Shown here: piece by piece, positions 55,376 through 64,000 of the stretch
How positions within the stretch are numbered: position 1 is the first letter of the stretch
Layout of the letters: each line of letters opens with the position of its first letter
Source of the DNA: Hesseltinella vesiculosa
Taxonomy: Eukaryota; Mucoromycota; Mucoromycetes; Mucorales; Cunninghamellaceae
Direction of reading: 5' to 3'
Assembly (NCBI GenBank): GCA_002104935.1
Contig: MCGT01000029.1
Span: forward strand, 62,001-126,000
DNA length: 64,000 bases
The notes under the pieces: generated by a model
What the model was told of the DNA's origin: nothing
Databases searched by the model: none
The model's input: the letters and a program-made list of their open reading frames with translations, nothing else
Translations under genes and position numbers: made by a program

Positions 55376-55640
55376 AAGCTGCGGTGCTACGTCTCACTTT
55401 GGGAGCAGCTGGTATGCTGCCCTGTAAGTGGTGAAAGTGGATGAAAGTGGATGGATGTGAATGAAGGTGAATGAAGGTGGAGGGGACCAGCCAACCACAG
55501 GCTCCTATTTTAATATGAAGCTTGAAGCTGGATGAAACTGGACGACACGACAGCCCTATTTTTGGGCTGACTGGGTGAAGCTTGGTGAAGCTGGTTAGGG
55601 AATTCTTTAATGGCTTTTGGTTTTCGTGCCCTGCTACTGG
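55376..55640. repeat. Minisatellite-like and inverted-repeat region
   Basis: Imperfect units of about 11 bases of the type GTGGATGAAAG/GTGAATGAAGG lie at 55430-55485, with related GAAGCT.GATGAA units at 55518-55600. AGCTGGTATGCTGCC at 55409-55423 is the exact reverse complement of GGCAGCATACCAGCT near 55658-55672. Confidence 0.5.
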
Positions 55641-55689
55641 TTTGCGAGCAAAACACGGCAGCATACCAGCTGGCTTACCAGCCCTCGAA

Positions 55690-56105
55690 ACAGACATAGT
55701 AAGCACTGACCGCAATCCCCTTACCTTGGACCTTTCGAGCCCACCCACGCTTGTCCTGAGAATTGAATCCCGACCCGATATCCGCAGCCCTAGTGTCGAC
55801 CGCTTCAAGGTTTTTGGATTTGATGTGTCCGAGGCACTTTATGGCTTCCAGACCTATTGCTTGGGATTGACTGTTGTTCGCGCCAGCTTGAACCTTAAAT
55901 CACACGTATATCACCTCCTGGCCTTGCAATCCATTTTGCCTGTCATTCCAAATCGGCTTCACGATGATCTGAAAAAAATCCTCCCCGGCACAGCCCACCT
56001 TGACTTGATCAACAAAAAGAAAGAAAAGCTAGGTATTTATTGGTCAGCGAGGTATCAATATAAACCTTGTCACGACCTTCTTCCAAGTCACCCATAGTAA
56101 GTAAA
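55690..56105 (+). pseudogene. Nuclease-like family, diverged fragment (copy C)
   Basis: The plus strand translates to a block aligning with residues of about 200-270 of the intact gene: FKVFGFDVSEALYGFQTYCL then SHVYHLLALQSILPVIPN, against FCVDGADISQRFYDFQKMVF and THLILALSSILLLQKN. It is much closer to the inverted copy at 57.2-56.8 kb, even sharing the intron start (AGTAAGTAAAGACC). The sequence then stops at a junction near 56118 with an inverted hydrolase fragment. There is no C-terminal half with the ExK core, so it is a fragment. Confidence 0.65.
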
Positions 56106-56111
56106 GACCAA

Positions 56112-56297
56112 AAAATAAAAGGCGGAACAAGGGCTTTGCAACAAACCGTCCTGCAGCATGCACGGTGCTCTTGTGTGTGATGCCATGATCCCAAAAGCGG
56201 AGAGGAAGCTGATAGCACACAGACTCTGCAGCGTTGGCCCTGCATGGTTTCACCAGTTTCCTTTGCTTCTTTTTCAAAAGTTGTTGGGTGTAGAATC
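56112..56297 (-). pseudogene. Inverted fragment of the neighbouring ABHD gene, exon 4
   Basis: The minus strand reads FYTQQLLKKKQRKLVKPCRA, NAAESV, then FWDHGITHKSTVHAAGRF. This corresponds to TPQELLEQEAKELGETMQAE, EAAESV and LWDHNITPMSIVRAAGPF in the hydrolase at 54.5-54.7 kb. Nucleotide similarity is obvious along the block. It is 1.6 kb away and opposite in orientation, so it is a captured gene fragment. Confidence 0.8.
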
Positions 56298-56311
56298 CGG
56301 CTTCTCTTTCT

Positions 56312-56374
56312 TTGGAGGTGGAGGTGGATGAAGGTGGAGATGGTTGGAGGTAGAAGTGGATGGAGGAGGGGGTA
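56312..56374. repeat. Minisatellite-like GGTGGA/GGATGAAGG repeat
   Basis: A short purine-rich array (GGAGGTGGATGAAGGTGGAG type) at the junction between copy D and the hydrolase fragment. It resembles the array at 55430-55485. Confidence 0.5.
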
Positions 56375-57451
56375 AGTATGACCAGATTCCTGGATATGGC
56401 TTGCTTATCGCTTGCTTTTGATTGGCACTTCATTTCCCCAATCCCGTATGATGCGCCCCACAGGCACCCCACCAAGACCGTTGGTATAAGAATCGGGTCG
56501 TCACTTGCTGAGGGTGATGACGCTGTTCTTCTTGGCTTCTTCATTCTTGGTAGCAGTCCAACGGAAATACATGTTTTGTGAGTGATTGTTGAGGATGGGG
56601 GCCAAGGCAGGGTCAAGGAACCGAAAGATCAACTCTTGCTCCATGCATTGATTGTCCACTTTGCTGTCGGACAGCTTTTGGATCAATGTTGCAAATGGAT
56701 TGATGATATTGGACTCTTGGGGGCGTTGCCTGATCCTTGAGGGCATAGACCTTGATAGCGGCATCGTCACGGGAGATCATCTTGGCGCGAAGTTCCTAAA
56801 ATTAGCGTGCAAAGCGTAAGCCCCTGTATTGCCTTTTATTTCTTGGTCTTTACTTACTATGGGAGAATTGGAAGAGGGTCGTGACAAGGATGATGTTGAT
56901 ACCTCGCGTGCCAGTACCTAGCTTTTCTTCCATTTTGTTGATCGGGTCAAGGTGGGCTGTGCCAGGGAGGAATTTTCTCAGATCGCCGTGAAGCTGATTT
57001 GGAATGACAGGCAAAATGAATTGCAAGGCCAGGAGGTGATATACGTGTGATTTAAGGTTTAAGCTGGCGCGAACAACAGTCAATCCCAAGCAATAGGTCT
57101 GGAAGCCATAAAATGCCATGGATAGATAGGATCCAGAAATCTTGAAAATATTGGCACTAGGAGTGTATTCATATTCACCCACACCGTGGGCAGTGAAAGC
57201 ACTCCAACACTGTAGCACTGTTGCTGCCGAGCTTTTGCTTCTTGACCTTCCCGTTCTCACGAGAAGGTTGCAGTAGCCATCGCAGTTTTGTGTATTTGCC
57301 AGTTTCGACTTGACGGAACAAAAGGTCGAAGAGTGCCTTTAGCAATCTTCAGAGGACTGCCATCTTTCTTCTTCCCTTTAATGTCCAATCGCAAAGCATT
57401 GCTTCCATAGAATTGTTGTTGTCGAAACGCCTGTATGAGCAGTAATATCAT
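56340..57451 (-). pseudogene. Nuclease-like family, diverged broken copy D
   Basis: The minus strand holds coding blocks in family order: FYGFQTYCLGLTVVRASLNL, SHVYHLLALQFILPVI, an intron (about 56858-56797), KMISRDDAAIKVYALKD, then in another frame MEQELIFRFLDPALAPI and YFRWTATKN, then in a third frame a short DDP...YGIGEMK block. The Asp-to-Glu spacing of about 21 residues and the ExK match the intact copy (20 residues). At least two frameshifts (near 56740 and 56515) break it. The sequence ends in a GGTGGA-rich repeat next to the hydrolase fragment. Confidence 0.65.
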
Positions 57452-58070
57452 TCAGACAGATTGCCTTCATTGTTGCGCAACAAGGTCACATCTTCTTGGG
57501 ATCATTGTTAATTGGTCGCATGATGCTTATTGATAAAAGTGATAAAAAATAAAGAAGAAGAAGAAAAAAACAGGTAAAAGTTATAAAAAAAGAAAGGAAG
57601 ACAGGTTGTCAGCTAGGACGACAAAGGGTGATTGTGAAAAAAATCCCCCTCACCAAATTTAATCGCCGCACATGGGCTTGCTTTACTTCAAAAAAAAAAA
57701 AAACCACCATCCAAGTCATCCGTCAAGGTCAAGGCATAGATTTTTTCGATTTTCGATACCTGTGTAAGAAAATAATGCTTTTTTTGTCATCGTTGCTCCT
57801 CTTGTACTGCTATCCTACCGTATTTCAAGTTATTCGGGCAAGGTTTATGTCGTCATCCTCCCAGGGACAAGGTGGTGCTACGCGCTTGTCTCACCTCCAG
57901 CTCGCCATCGAGTCATCCGTCAAAGCCAAGATTTTTACCATGGTCACCACTTATCAACTACTACTGCCATGGCAAGTTTGAAACCGATAGGTGGAGGTCG
58001 GGTTTGGCGTGTGTGCTCGATTTTCGCCGTCCAAACACACTTCTCGCTGTTTTTCTTGCTTTTCACCGGT
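57452..58070. other. Intergenic, no gene
   Basis: AT-rich with an A/G-rich stretch near 57540-57600. A 117-codon plus-strand frame at 57628-57981 has no motif and starts within an A-rich run. I do not support a gene. Confidence 0.35.
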
Positions 58071-58390
58071 TTTTAGCTGGGGGTTCGGAGATCGTAAATT
58101 GTGATCCTATTGACTTTGGCTTGACAACCTTGCTCAACCGATGTGATTTTTTCACCGTCGTCGCCTATGGACAGTTTCCATGCCCATAGGAAATATGAGA
58201 TGGATTCATCCGTTCAAAGTCGATCTATTACGATTTTTCAATTTTCAAAATCCCTGAGGATACCCTGGCCAATTTTTTTTTTTCAAAAAGGCCAGCCAAA
58301 AATCGACCCACCACCGATCCTCACCAGATTTTCTATGGAGCCTCTACATGATCTAAACTGTTCAAGGTCAAGGTCCCAGACCTTTCCTAT
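58071..58390 (+). repeat. Dispersed repeat R, long copy
   Basis: Co-linear with copy 1 over its full length, including TTTTTAGCTGGGGGTTCGGA, CAACCTTGCTCAACCGATGT, AAAATCCCTGAGGATACCCT and CACCGATCCTCACCAGATTT. This pair defines the element's length. Confidence 0.65.
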
Positions 58391-58851
58391 TCATCCCCGT
58401 CGACTTGCATTTGCATGAAAGCATGCTTGCCCAGCCAAAATCAGGCAGCAGAGGAAGAATGTAACAACGTAGGCGCAAGACCGGCTAACCCAATTGGCAC
58501 CAAAGTTAGTGTGGTGGTAGTAGATGGCAGGCAATGATGATGGACAAAATATTAGCTGTGTTGGATCACAAGGTGGAGAGTTAGAGAACCGGTAAGATGC
58601 ATGATTTGGTCTTGCACGAGAAAATGGTCATCGTGCGTTTTCGATAGCTATTGGAAAACGCCTCAAATTGGTTCACAGCTTGACGATGACCGGTTGGCCA
58701 TTAAATTAAAAACCAAAAACCTGCTAAACCAAAAAAGACAGAAAGCCATGTTTAAATTAAAAAAGCGGGCGAAAGAGTCTTGTTTATTGAGGTTGGAAGG
58801 GCAGAATACAACACAGACTTTATTGATTGATTGGTTTTTTTTTTTTTTCGT
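58391..58851. other. 3' flank of the His-rich protein gene
   Basis: AT-rich spacer of about 460 bp, with a T tract at 58834-58849 next to the stop codon. No gene was recognised. Confidence 0.35.
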
Positions 58852-59976
58852 TCAATATTGGTGTTCGTGGATGCTTTCCAAAGGAGGAGGTTGAGAATGG
58901 GCCATGGGAGGGCTGTAGGCAGAGCCATGGGACACGTTGCTGGTTTGGGAACGTTGGGAGGGAGATCTGGGCAGCTTGGAAACGACGGCGTTCAAGACGC
59001 CCATGAAGCTCTGGGTGCGCCAGCGGTTGTTTTCAGGGTCGACAAAGTCGGGGGCATCGGGGTTCATGGTTTCTTGTACGTTTCTCTTTTGACGACGTTG
59101 GTGAACAACCAAGCCAGCCAGGCCAATGGCAGCTACACAGCCGACACCGAGACCGAGACCGAGGCCAAGAGCACTGTGGGAGTTTTGTTCGTTGACCGGG
59201 TCATTCAAGGTGCTCTGGGCACCATTGGCACCGCTACCGGCAGCGGGGGGTGAGGAAGGGGCGGCAGCGGCCGTGACAGACGAGTCCGGGCTGGGAGAGG
59301 CAAAGGCTGGGGCATCAGGAGTGGGGGTAGAAGGAGGGGCGTTGGGATCAGTCAGGCCAGCAGGGGTGGTGGTGGGGTTGGCTTCCGAGAAGGCTTGGAC
59401 GCCGCCGCCGTTTTGGTTGGAGCCATTGCCGTGATGTTTATGGGCAGTGGTGGTGGGGTGAGCAGTGGTGGTGGTGGTGGTATGGTGATGTTGGGCAGGG
59501 TGAGCGGCAGGGGAGGTGTGGTGTTTCTTTTTGTGAGAATTGGTATGATGAGCAGAGGCGTGATGGCCCTTGGCAGTCGTATGATGGGCCTTTGGCTGGT
59601 GAGTAGGGTGGTGATGGGACCAAACGATGGTGGTGGTGCATTGGACAGTGGTGGTGACGGAAGGCGTCGCGTGATGGGTAGGCTTGGGCGAAGGATGGAG
59701 AGTGATGGTTCTTGTGTGACACATGGTCTTGGTAGAAGCGTGCTTGTGGTGGTGGAGGGAAGGCGTGGGGGTGCTAGTGTGGTGATGGGTTGATCTAGTC
59801 ACAGACGAAGTGGTCGTGGTCGACGTTGAGTGTGTGGCACCTGAACATTGTCAAAGATAGGTGAGCAAGAGTTCTCATCAAACCCAGATCGGCTTTTTTT
59901 CCTTACCCAAACCAAGACCCACTTGACATAAAATTACAACAAGGAATAATAAAAAGGAGCGGTAGGGATCAACCAT
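58852..59976 (-). CDS. His/Thr-rich mucin-like type I membrane protein
   Basis: Two exons (59976-59907 and 59840-58852) sum to 353 codons, giving 352 aa. A signal peptide (MVDPYRSFLLFLVVILCQVG) is followed by an ectodomain of about 190 aa. It is dominated by Thr, Ser, Pro and His (for example HPAQHHHTTTTTTAHPTT and KGHHASAHHTNSHKKKHH). An Ala/Pro/Ser stretch follows. There is one membrane span (GLGLGLGVGCVAAIGLAGLV) with a basic stop (HQRRQKR), then a cytosolic tail of about 85 aa ending HEHQY. The layout resembles Mid2/Wsc cell-wall sensors: a stiff O-glycosylated rod, one span and a tail. No Cys-rich WSC head is present. The His clusters could bind metal ions. Function is inferred. Confidence 0.75.
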
Positions 59977-60356
59977 CAAAACATTCAGTAGCAAACGGAG
60001 AAGAACCAAAGGAAAAAAAAAAAAAGAGTGCAAAGAAGGGGAACAAAGAGAAAAGAGAAAAAGAAACGTGCAGTTCCCCAAAATTTATTTAATTTCGCTG
60101 ACTTTGGTCGACATCGCACGCTGTGTGACATTGCAAGTTGTAAAAAAACAACTTTATTTGCAAAAACACAAGGTTAAAAAAAAGAAAAAAGCCCAAAGAA
60201 GTCTTTTTTTTTTTACTATTTTTTTATTTGCAGGTTTTCCAATGAAGTTCTTTTTTTTTTTCTACAAGATCTACGATTTATAACTAGACAGCAAATCATA
60301 AACATTTCAAATAATCAGGATGGAATGGGTTGAGTTGAGAGCGAGGGGAGCGTTAT

Positions 60357-61031
60357 TTAGTGGTGGGCATGGGCATCTTCAGAACCAACAAAGTCCATCT
60401 TGAAGACGGAACCACATTCAGGGCATCGGTCGTGTTCGTGGCTCTTATCCAAGTTGATCCAGATAGTGTCATGGGATTCAGCAGGGAAACCTATGAAAGA
60501 AAAAATTGTCAAATGTCAGCTCCAAATGTCAAAATCACAGGCAACCGAGGCCCATTTTTTTTTTTTTTTTTTTTTACCAGTGCAACCAACGAAACGGATG
60601 GGATCGTGGGACTTGACAATGATGGGGTCTCTGGGAGTGCCAATGTGGGTCATGTTGAGAGGTTCAACATCGAACAATTCACGACCTTCCAACTTGGCCA
60701 AGAGTTCAGCACGTTCCAAACCGGTAGATTGTTCAACGTCGGTGGGCACAGTGCCAGCAGCAGCACCGGGACCGAAGCTCTTTTCAGCTTCAGAGGACAC
60801 AGCGTTGGCTATAAAAAGGAGTTGTCAGCCACCCGTTCATGTTTGAATAAAAAGGCATGTGAAAAAGGTCCATGCCAAAGAATCGTGTCTTGATAAAAAA
60901 ATTTTTTTTTCCATCCAATCCTTCAATCACTTACACAAACGAACGCTGGCCATGGAGAAAGATCGGACAGCAGGGCGGGCCACAATGGGGGCAGCAGCAG
61001 CACGGATGGCAGCACGGCGAATAGCAAACAT
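60357..61031 (-). CDS. COX4: Cytochrome c oxidase subunit Vb (yeast Cox4), mitochondrial
   Basis: Three exons (61031-60935, 60808-60578, 60490-60357) sum to 154 codons, giving 153 aa. The N-terminus (MFAIRRAAIRAAAAPIVARP) is a basic, Ala-rich mitochondrial presequence. The mature part has GLERAELLAKLEGRELFD, and GTPRDPIIVKSHDPIRFVGC leads into a zinc site. One Cys is in VGCTG, and two are in RCPECGSVFK. The family places a structural zinc here in complex IV. The acidic His tail (DAHAHH) is typical. Neighbours do not suggest an operon-like link. Confidence 0.95.
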
Positions 61032-61286
61032 GATTGAGTAAAGTGGTTCAAAAAAAAAGGTGAAAGGAAAAAAAAAAAAAAACAAAAAAAACGAGACTTC
61101 TGTTTTTTTTTCGGCCTACGGTTTGCCTTGAATGTTCTGGCCAATCAGCGAGCTCGGACCCCCGCTCACAATTGACTGCCAAAAAAAATAGAAAAGTACG
61201 TCAAAAAAGAAATCATGTTTTTTACTCAATAGCAGAAAGGTATCCAAAAAAAAGAGCGAATGAAAGTAAGAAAAGAGAGAGATATT

Positions 61287-62343
61287 TCAAGAGCAACAGG
61301 ATGACTTCTGCGCAGTGGTATCCTCGGTGATTTGCATGGAAGGCACCCGGTTTCTATCTCGAGACGGCATGTATTGTTTGCGATCCACCAAGGCTCTTGT
61401 CAATGTCAAAAAGAGATCGTCAATTTTGCCTATGGAAAGAGAAAGTCAGGAGGAGGAAAGTAGGGAGAGAGTTTACCATCATCGTCTTTCGCTGACACTT
61501 CATACACCAAGGTTTCGGGCCCCAAGACACGCGTGACATATTCCCGTGCTTGATCAAGTGTCACTTCTCGACGAGGTGCTAAGTCTGATTTGTTACCAAT
61601 CACCACCATGATCAATTCTTCGTTCATATTCCGTTTAAGCTCTATAAAACACACGCACAAACAGAATGAATAAAGCCACATGTTTTTTTGGAGGCTGGTT
61701 TTTAAAATACCTTCCACCCAGGAATGCAGCTCTTGAAAGCTTTCTTTAGAAGTGATGTCATAGACCAACAATGCAGCTTGGGATCCCCGATAGTATAATT
61801 GTGACATGGCTCTAAATCGTTCTAAACCCCCAAAATATATAAGACGTCCTCATTGTTCTCGCATTTTTTTTAGAGTTGTCCTACCTTGGCCAGCTGTATC
61901 CCAAATTTGCAACCGCACCTTGCAGTTGTCGACCGTCCTGTAAAAAAAAAGAGCGTTGTCGTTAACCAACCAAGTTGCCGAGGGGATAAACAGCTAGGTT
62001 TTCAAGGAAATGGAAGAAAGAAGAGAAGCAAATCGAAAGGCCGGGAAACTGGCCTTGGAAAGAGACGGGAAGGGAGGGGGCTAAGCACTTACAGTTTTTT
62101 GGTCATAAACGAGGCGCCAATGGTGGATGTTGAGTTGGGAGCAAATGTTTTGTTAATGTATCGAACCACCAGTGATGTTTTTCCAACGCCTATCAAAAAA
62201 GCCATGGCAAGGGTGATTTTTAAAAAAAAGGGGGGCTGTAAGAATGTTTCGTTTGAAGTCATCACTTTTCAGAACAATGGCCTACCTTGACTCCCAAGCA
62301 CCACTACTTTGGCTTCCAGATTGGTGGCCCATGAGGTATTCAT
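61287..62343 (-). CDS. Rab GTPase, Rab5/Rab21/Rab22-type
   Basis: Six exons (62343-62286, 62189-62093, 61937-61885, 61821-61711, 61641-61477, 61429-61287) sum to 209 codons, giving 208 aa. The protein should control early endosomal traffic. The P-loop GSQGVGKTSL is split by the first intron. Switch I is STIGASFMTK, and WDTAGQERF is switch II. GNKSDL and EVSAKDD bind the guanine. The C-terminus SSCCS carries two cysteines for geranylgeranylation. TIGASFMTK points to the Rab5/21/22 branch rather than Rab7 or Rab11. All nucleotide-binding motifs are intact. Confidence 0.92.
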
Positions 62344-62630
62344 TCTTTATAGTCAACCACAATGAACAAGAGCAAGCAATGAGCAAGTTGGAATGAGTTG
62401 AAAAAGAGGGTAAAATGAGGAAAAGGAAGTGAAAAAAGGATCCCCGACTTTTTTTTTTTTTTTTTAAAAAAAAAGGGCAGCCCCAAGAAAATCATGCATC
62501 ACGTTTGAAAAGGGATAAGCTTGTTTTTATTTCATAGATTGCAAAAGAAAAATATTAAATATCATCGAGAGACTGCTAATTAAAAAGGAGGGTGTTGTAA
62601 ATGGAAGCGGCAGAGCGAGGATAGAGAGAG

Positions 62631-64000
62631 TTAGGGAAGGATGTCTCGTTTTCTACTTGGATGATGTTTCACTCGCCAGGAATGTTCTCCGTGTTTCAGA
62701 CCGGCTCGAAGTTCACGCAAGACATAATCAAATCCTGAGGAAGGTTCATCCAACAAGGGCGTCAAGGGCCGATCGCCCGGCAATGCCAGACTACCTAGTG
62801 ATGTGGAGCGCGAATGATTGGTCATGGTGGAAGTGCTGGAGAGCGATGGCGACGCGGGCATGTCCACTGACAACGGAGTTTTCTTGGTTTGCAATTGCAG
62901 CTGCTGCTGCTGTCGCTTTAATGCTCGCTGTCTTGCCTCATCGATTTCAATCTTGGCTCTCTGCGTAGGTAAAAAAAAAAGCAAGTTACTCTCATTTTCT
63001 CCATAGGGGGGGGGGTTCCTTACTTCAAACGACATGACAAACGAATGAAGGGTGGAGAAAAAGTCTTCAGCCTTGACCACTGTCGCATCTTCGCCAAAAA
63101 AGGTGATCAGCGACTTGAGCTGTGCTTCAATATCCTTGGTCATGTGCGTCAGATTCGAGACAATCGCTTCGGCTTCCATCAAAAATTCCTGCATGGGTAA
63201 AAGTCAGTGACGTGGTGTTTTTTTGATTCTACGTTTACCTCCATGGCATCTGCAAACCGATCTATTTGTAATATTCCACGGCGTTTTCTATGCTGGTCTA
63301 ATTCGTCCTTGACCCGGGCCAGGTTTGTTTCTAGACCGTGGACTGAAGCAAATAACTTACCAGGCGACACTAAAGAGAGAAGCACCATGTGAGCAGCGGA
63401 AGAGAAAAGAAGGAGACTTACGCTTGGCAGCGGCTTCCAGGTGGACCAAGTCATCCTTGAAATTAATAAGATCATCTTCGGATCTGGACAAAAAGTACAC
63501 CAAGTAGTGCAGCAACGTAGGTAAATTGCTGACCCCTTCACCTTCAGCCCGTGTGTCGCGCATCTACATTCCAATGTTTTTTTAAAAAGAAGGTCAGTCT
63601 GGAAACCAGGTACAACTCTTCTTGGTACCTTCAATAATGCATCTAAATGAAAACCATGGGCATCCCCCCGGATGGTATGGCCATTCAGGTAGTTGCCAAT
63701 AGCAAGAATGGTCTTCAGCACCCACTTGAACCGTTGGCCCTGGCGCAGCTCATCAATGGCATACAGGATCGTGTCAAGATCAGGGGCTATTTCTTGCAAT
63801 TCTTGCTGGAACCGTCGACGGAAAATCATACAATCCAAACGCTCGGCCAGACGAGGGATATACATGATCTAGACAGAAGAGAGAACAAAATCAGCAGGTC
63901 AGTTTTTTTTTTTCAGGCACAAAAAAAACTTACTGCTTTGAAAAACCGTTCGGCATCACCCAGGCGGTCAACGTCTCCTTCATAGTCCTTGACGATTTCT
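62631..64000 (-). CDS. Formin, 3' part with FH2 domain and autoinhibitory tail (partial)
   Basis: The gene continues beyond the right edge. The seen exons encode the second half of an FH2 actin-nucleating domain: the region before IMYIPRLAERLDCMIFRRRF, then VLKTILAIGNYLNGHTIRGD (the classic GNYLN motif), GFHLDALLK, LPTLLHYLVYFL, FKDDLVHLEAAAK, and a coiled tail (FFSTLHSFVMSFE). A Gln/Lys-rich linker and a Ser-rich stretch follow. The end has DYVLRELRAGLKHG, resembling a diaphanous autoregulatory domain, and a basic cluster (VKHHPSRKRDILP). Formins elongate unbranched actin filaments at hyphal tips and septa. The autoinhibitory tail implies Rho control. Confidence 0.92.

Noticed and set aside
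57628..57981. Plus-strand frame of 117 codons
   Set aside because: Contains a poly-Lys stretch from an A run and no recognisable domain.
59126..59793. Long plus-strand open frames opposite the His-rich protein
   Set aside because: They are antisense shadows of the repetitive coding sequence, giving Gly/Val-rich low-complexity translations.
1..64000. CRISPR arrays, bacterial operons, ribosomal RNA genes
   Set aside because: None seen. The window is eukaryotic nuclear DNA with spliceosomal introns, and no rRNA-like stretch was found.

Overview
The window is fungal nuclear DNA, most likely from Mucoromycota (Mucorales-type). The evidence is its many short GT-AG introns with long T runs, a bis-heme ferric reductase, a rhizopuspepsin-type aspartic protease fragment, a fungal-type ADAM protease, and a multi-copy gene family that I associate with mucoralean genomes. 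I cannot assign a genus. No prokaryotic, viral or CRISPR features were seen.

Layout. 1-2.6 kb is decayed mobile DNA (degenerate reading frames, a Tc1/mariner transposase remnant, repeats). 2.6-12.7 kb holds three housekeeping-type genes: ferric reductase (-), NSUN5/Rcm1-like rRNA methyltransferase (-) and exportin-7 (+). 13-20.4 kb contains an intact 569-aa gene of an unnamed family with a PD-(D/E)XK nuclease-like signature, a GDP-fucose O-fucosyltransferase-like type II membrane protein (-), then a broken second copy of the family with an inverted fragment at its head. 20.4-27.5 kb carries a Gyp7/TBC1D15-type Rab GAP, a reticulon, an orphan single-exon gene and a tRNA-Val(AAC). 27.5-30.8 kb is mostly repeats plus a decayed F-box gene. 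30.8-46.5 kb is gene-dense: ADAM metalloprotease (-), SmF (+), alpha-L-fucosidase GH29 (-), Vma12/TMEM199 (-) divergent from a CMTR1-like cap methyltransferase (+), cyclophilin A (+) and a DUF300/TMEM184 membrane protein (+). 46.5-50.6 kb is repeat-rich, with a truncated aspartic protease fragment and a near-perfect 361-bp palindrome. 50.6-55.3 kb has a PC-esterase/TBL-like membrane protein and an ABHD4/5-type hydrolase. 55.3-57.5 kb is a mosaic of two further, oppositely oriented copies of the nuclease-like family and an inverted fragment copied from the neighbouring hydrolase gene. 57.5-64 kb ends with a His-rich mucin-like membrane protein, COX subunit Vb, a Rab5/21/22-type GTPase and the 3' part of a formin, all on the minus strand.

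Functional picture. Most genes are unrelated housekeeping or secretory-pathway genes: Rab and Rab GAP, reticulon, V-ATPase assembly, and cell-surface glycosylation and hydrolysis. The most novel component is the nuclease-like family. It has four loci in the window, one intact and three broken, and it keeps a D...ExK core, an upstream ExEL helix and, where the C-terminus survives, a basic tail. It looks like a lineage-specific expanding family.

Exon boundaries were read by eye from splice consensus and reading-frame continuity. For most genes the summed exon lengths are a multiple of three.
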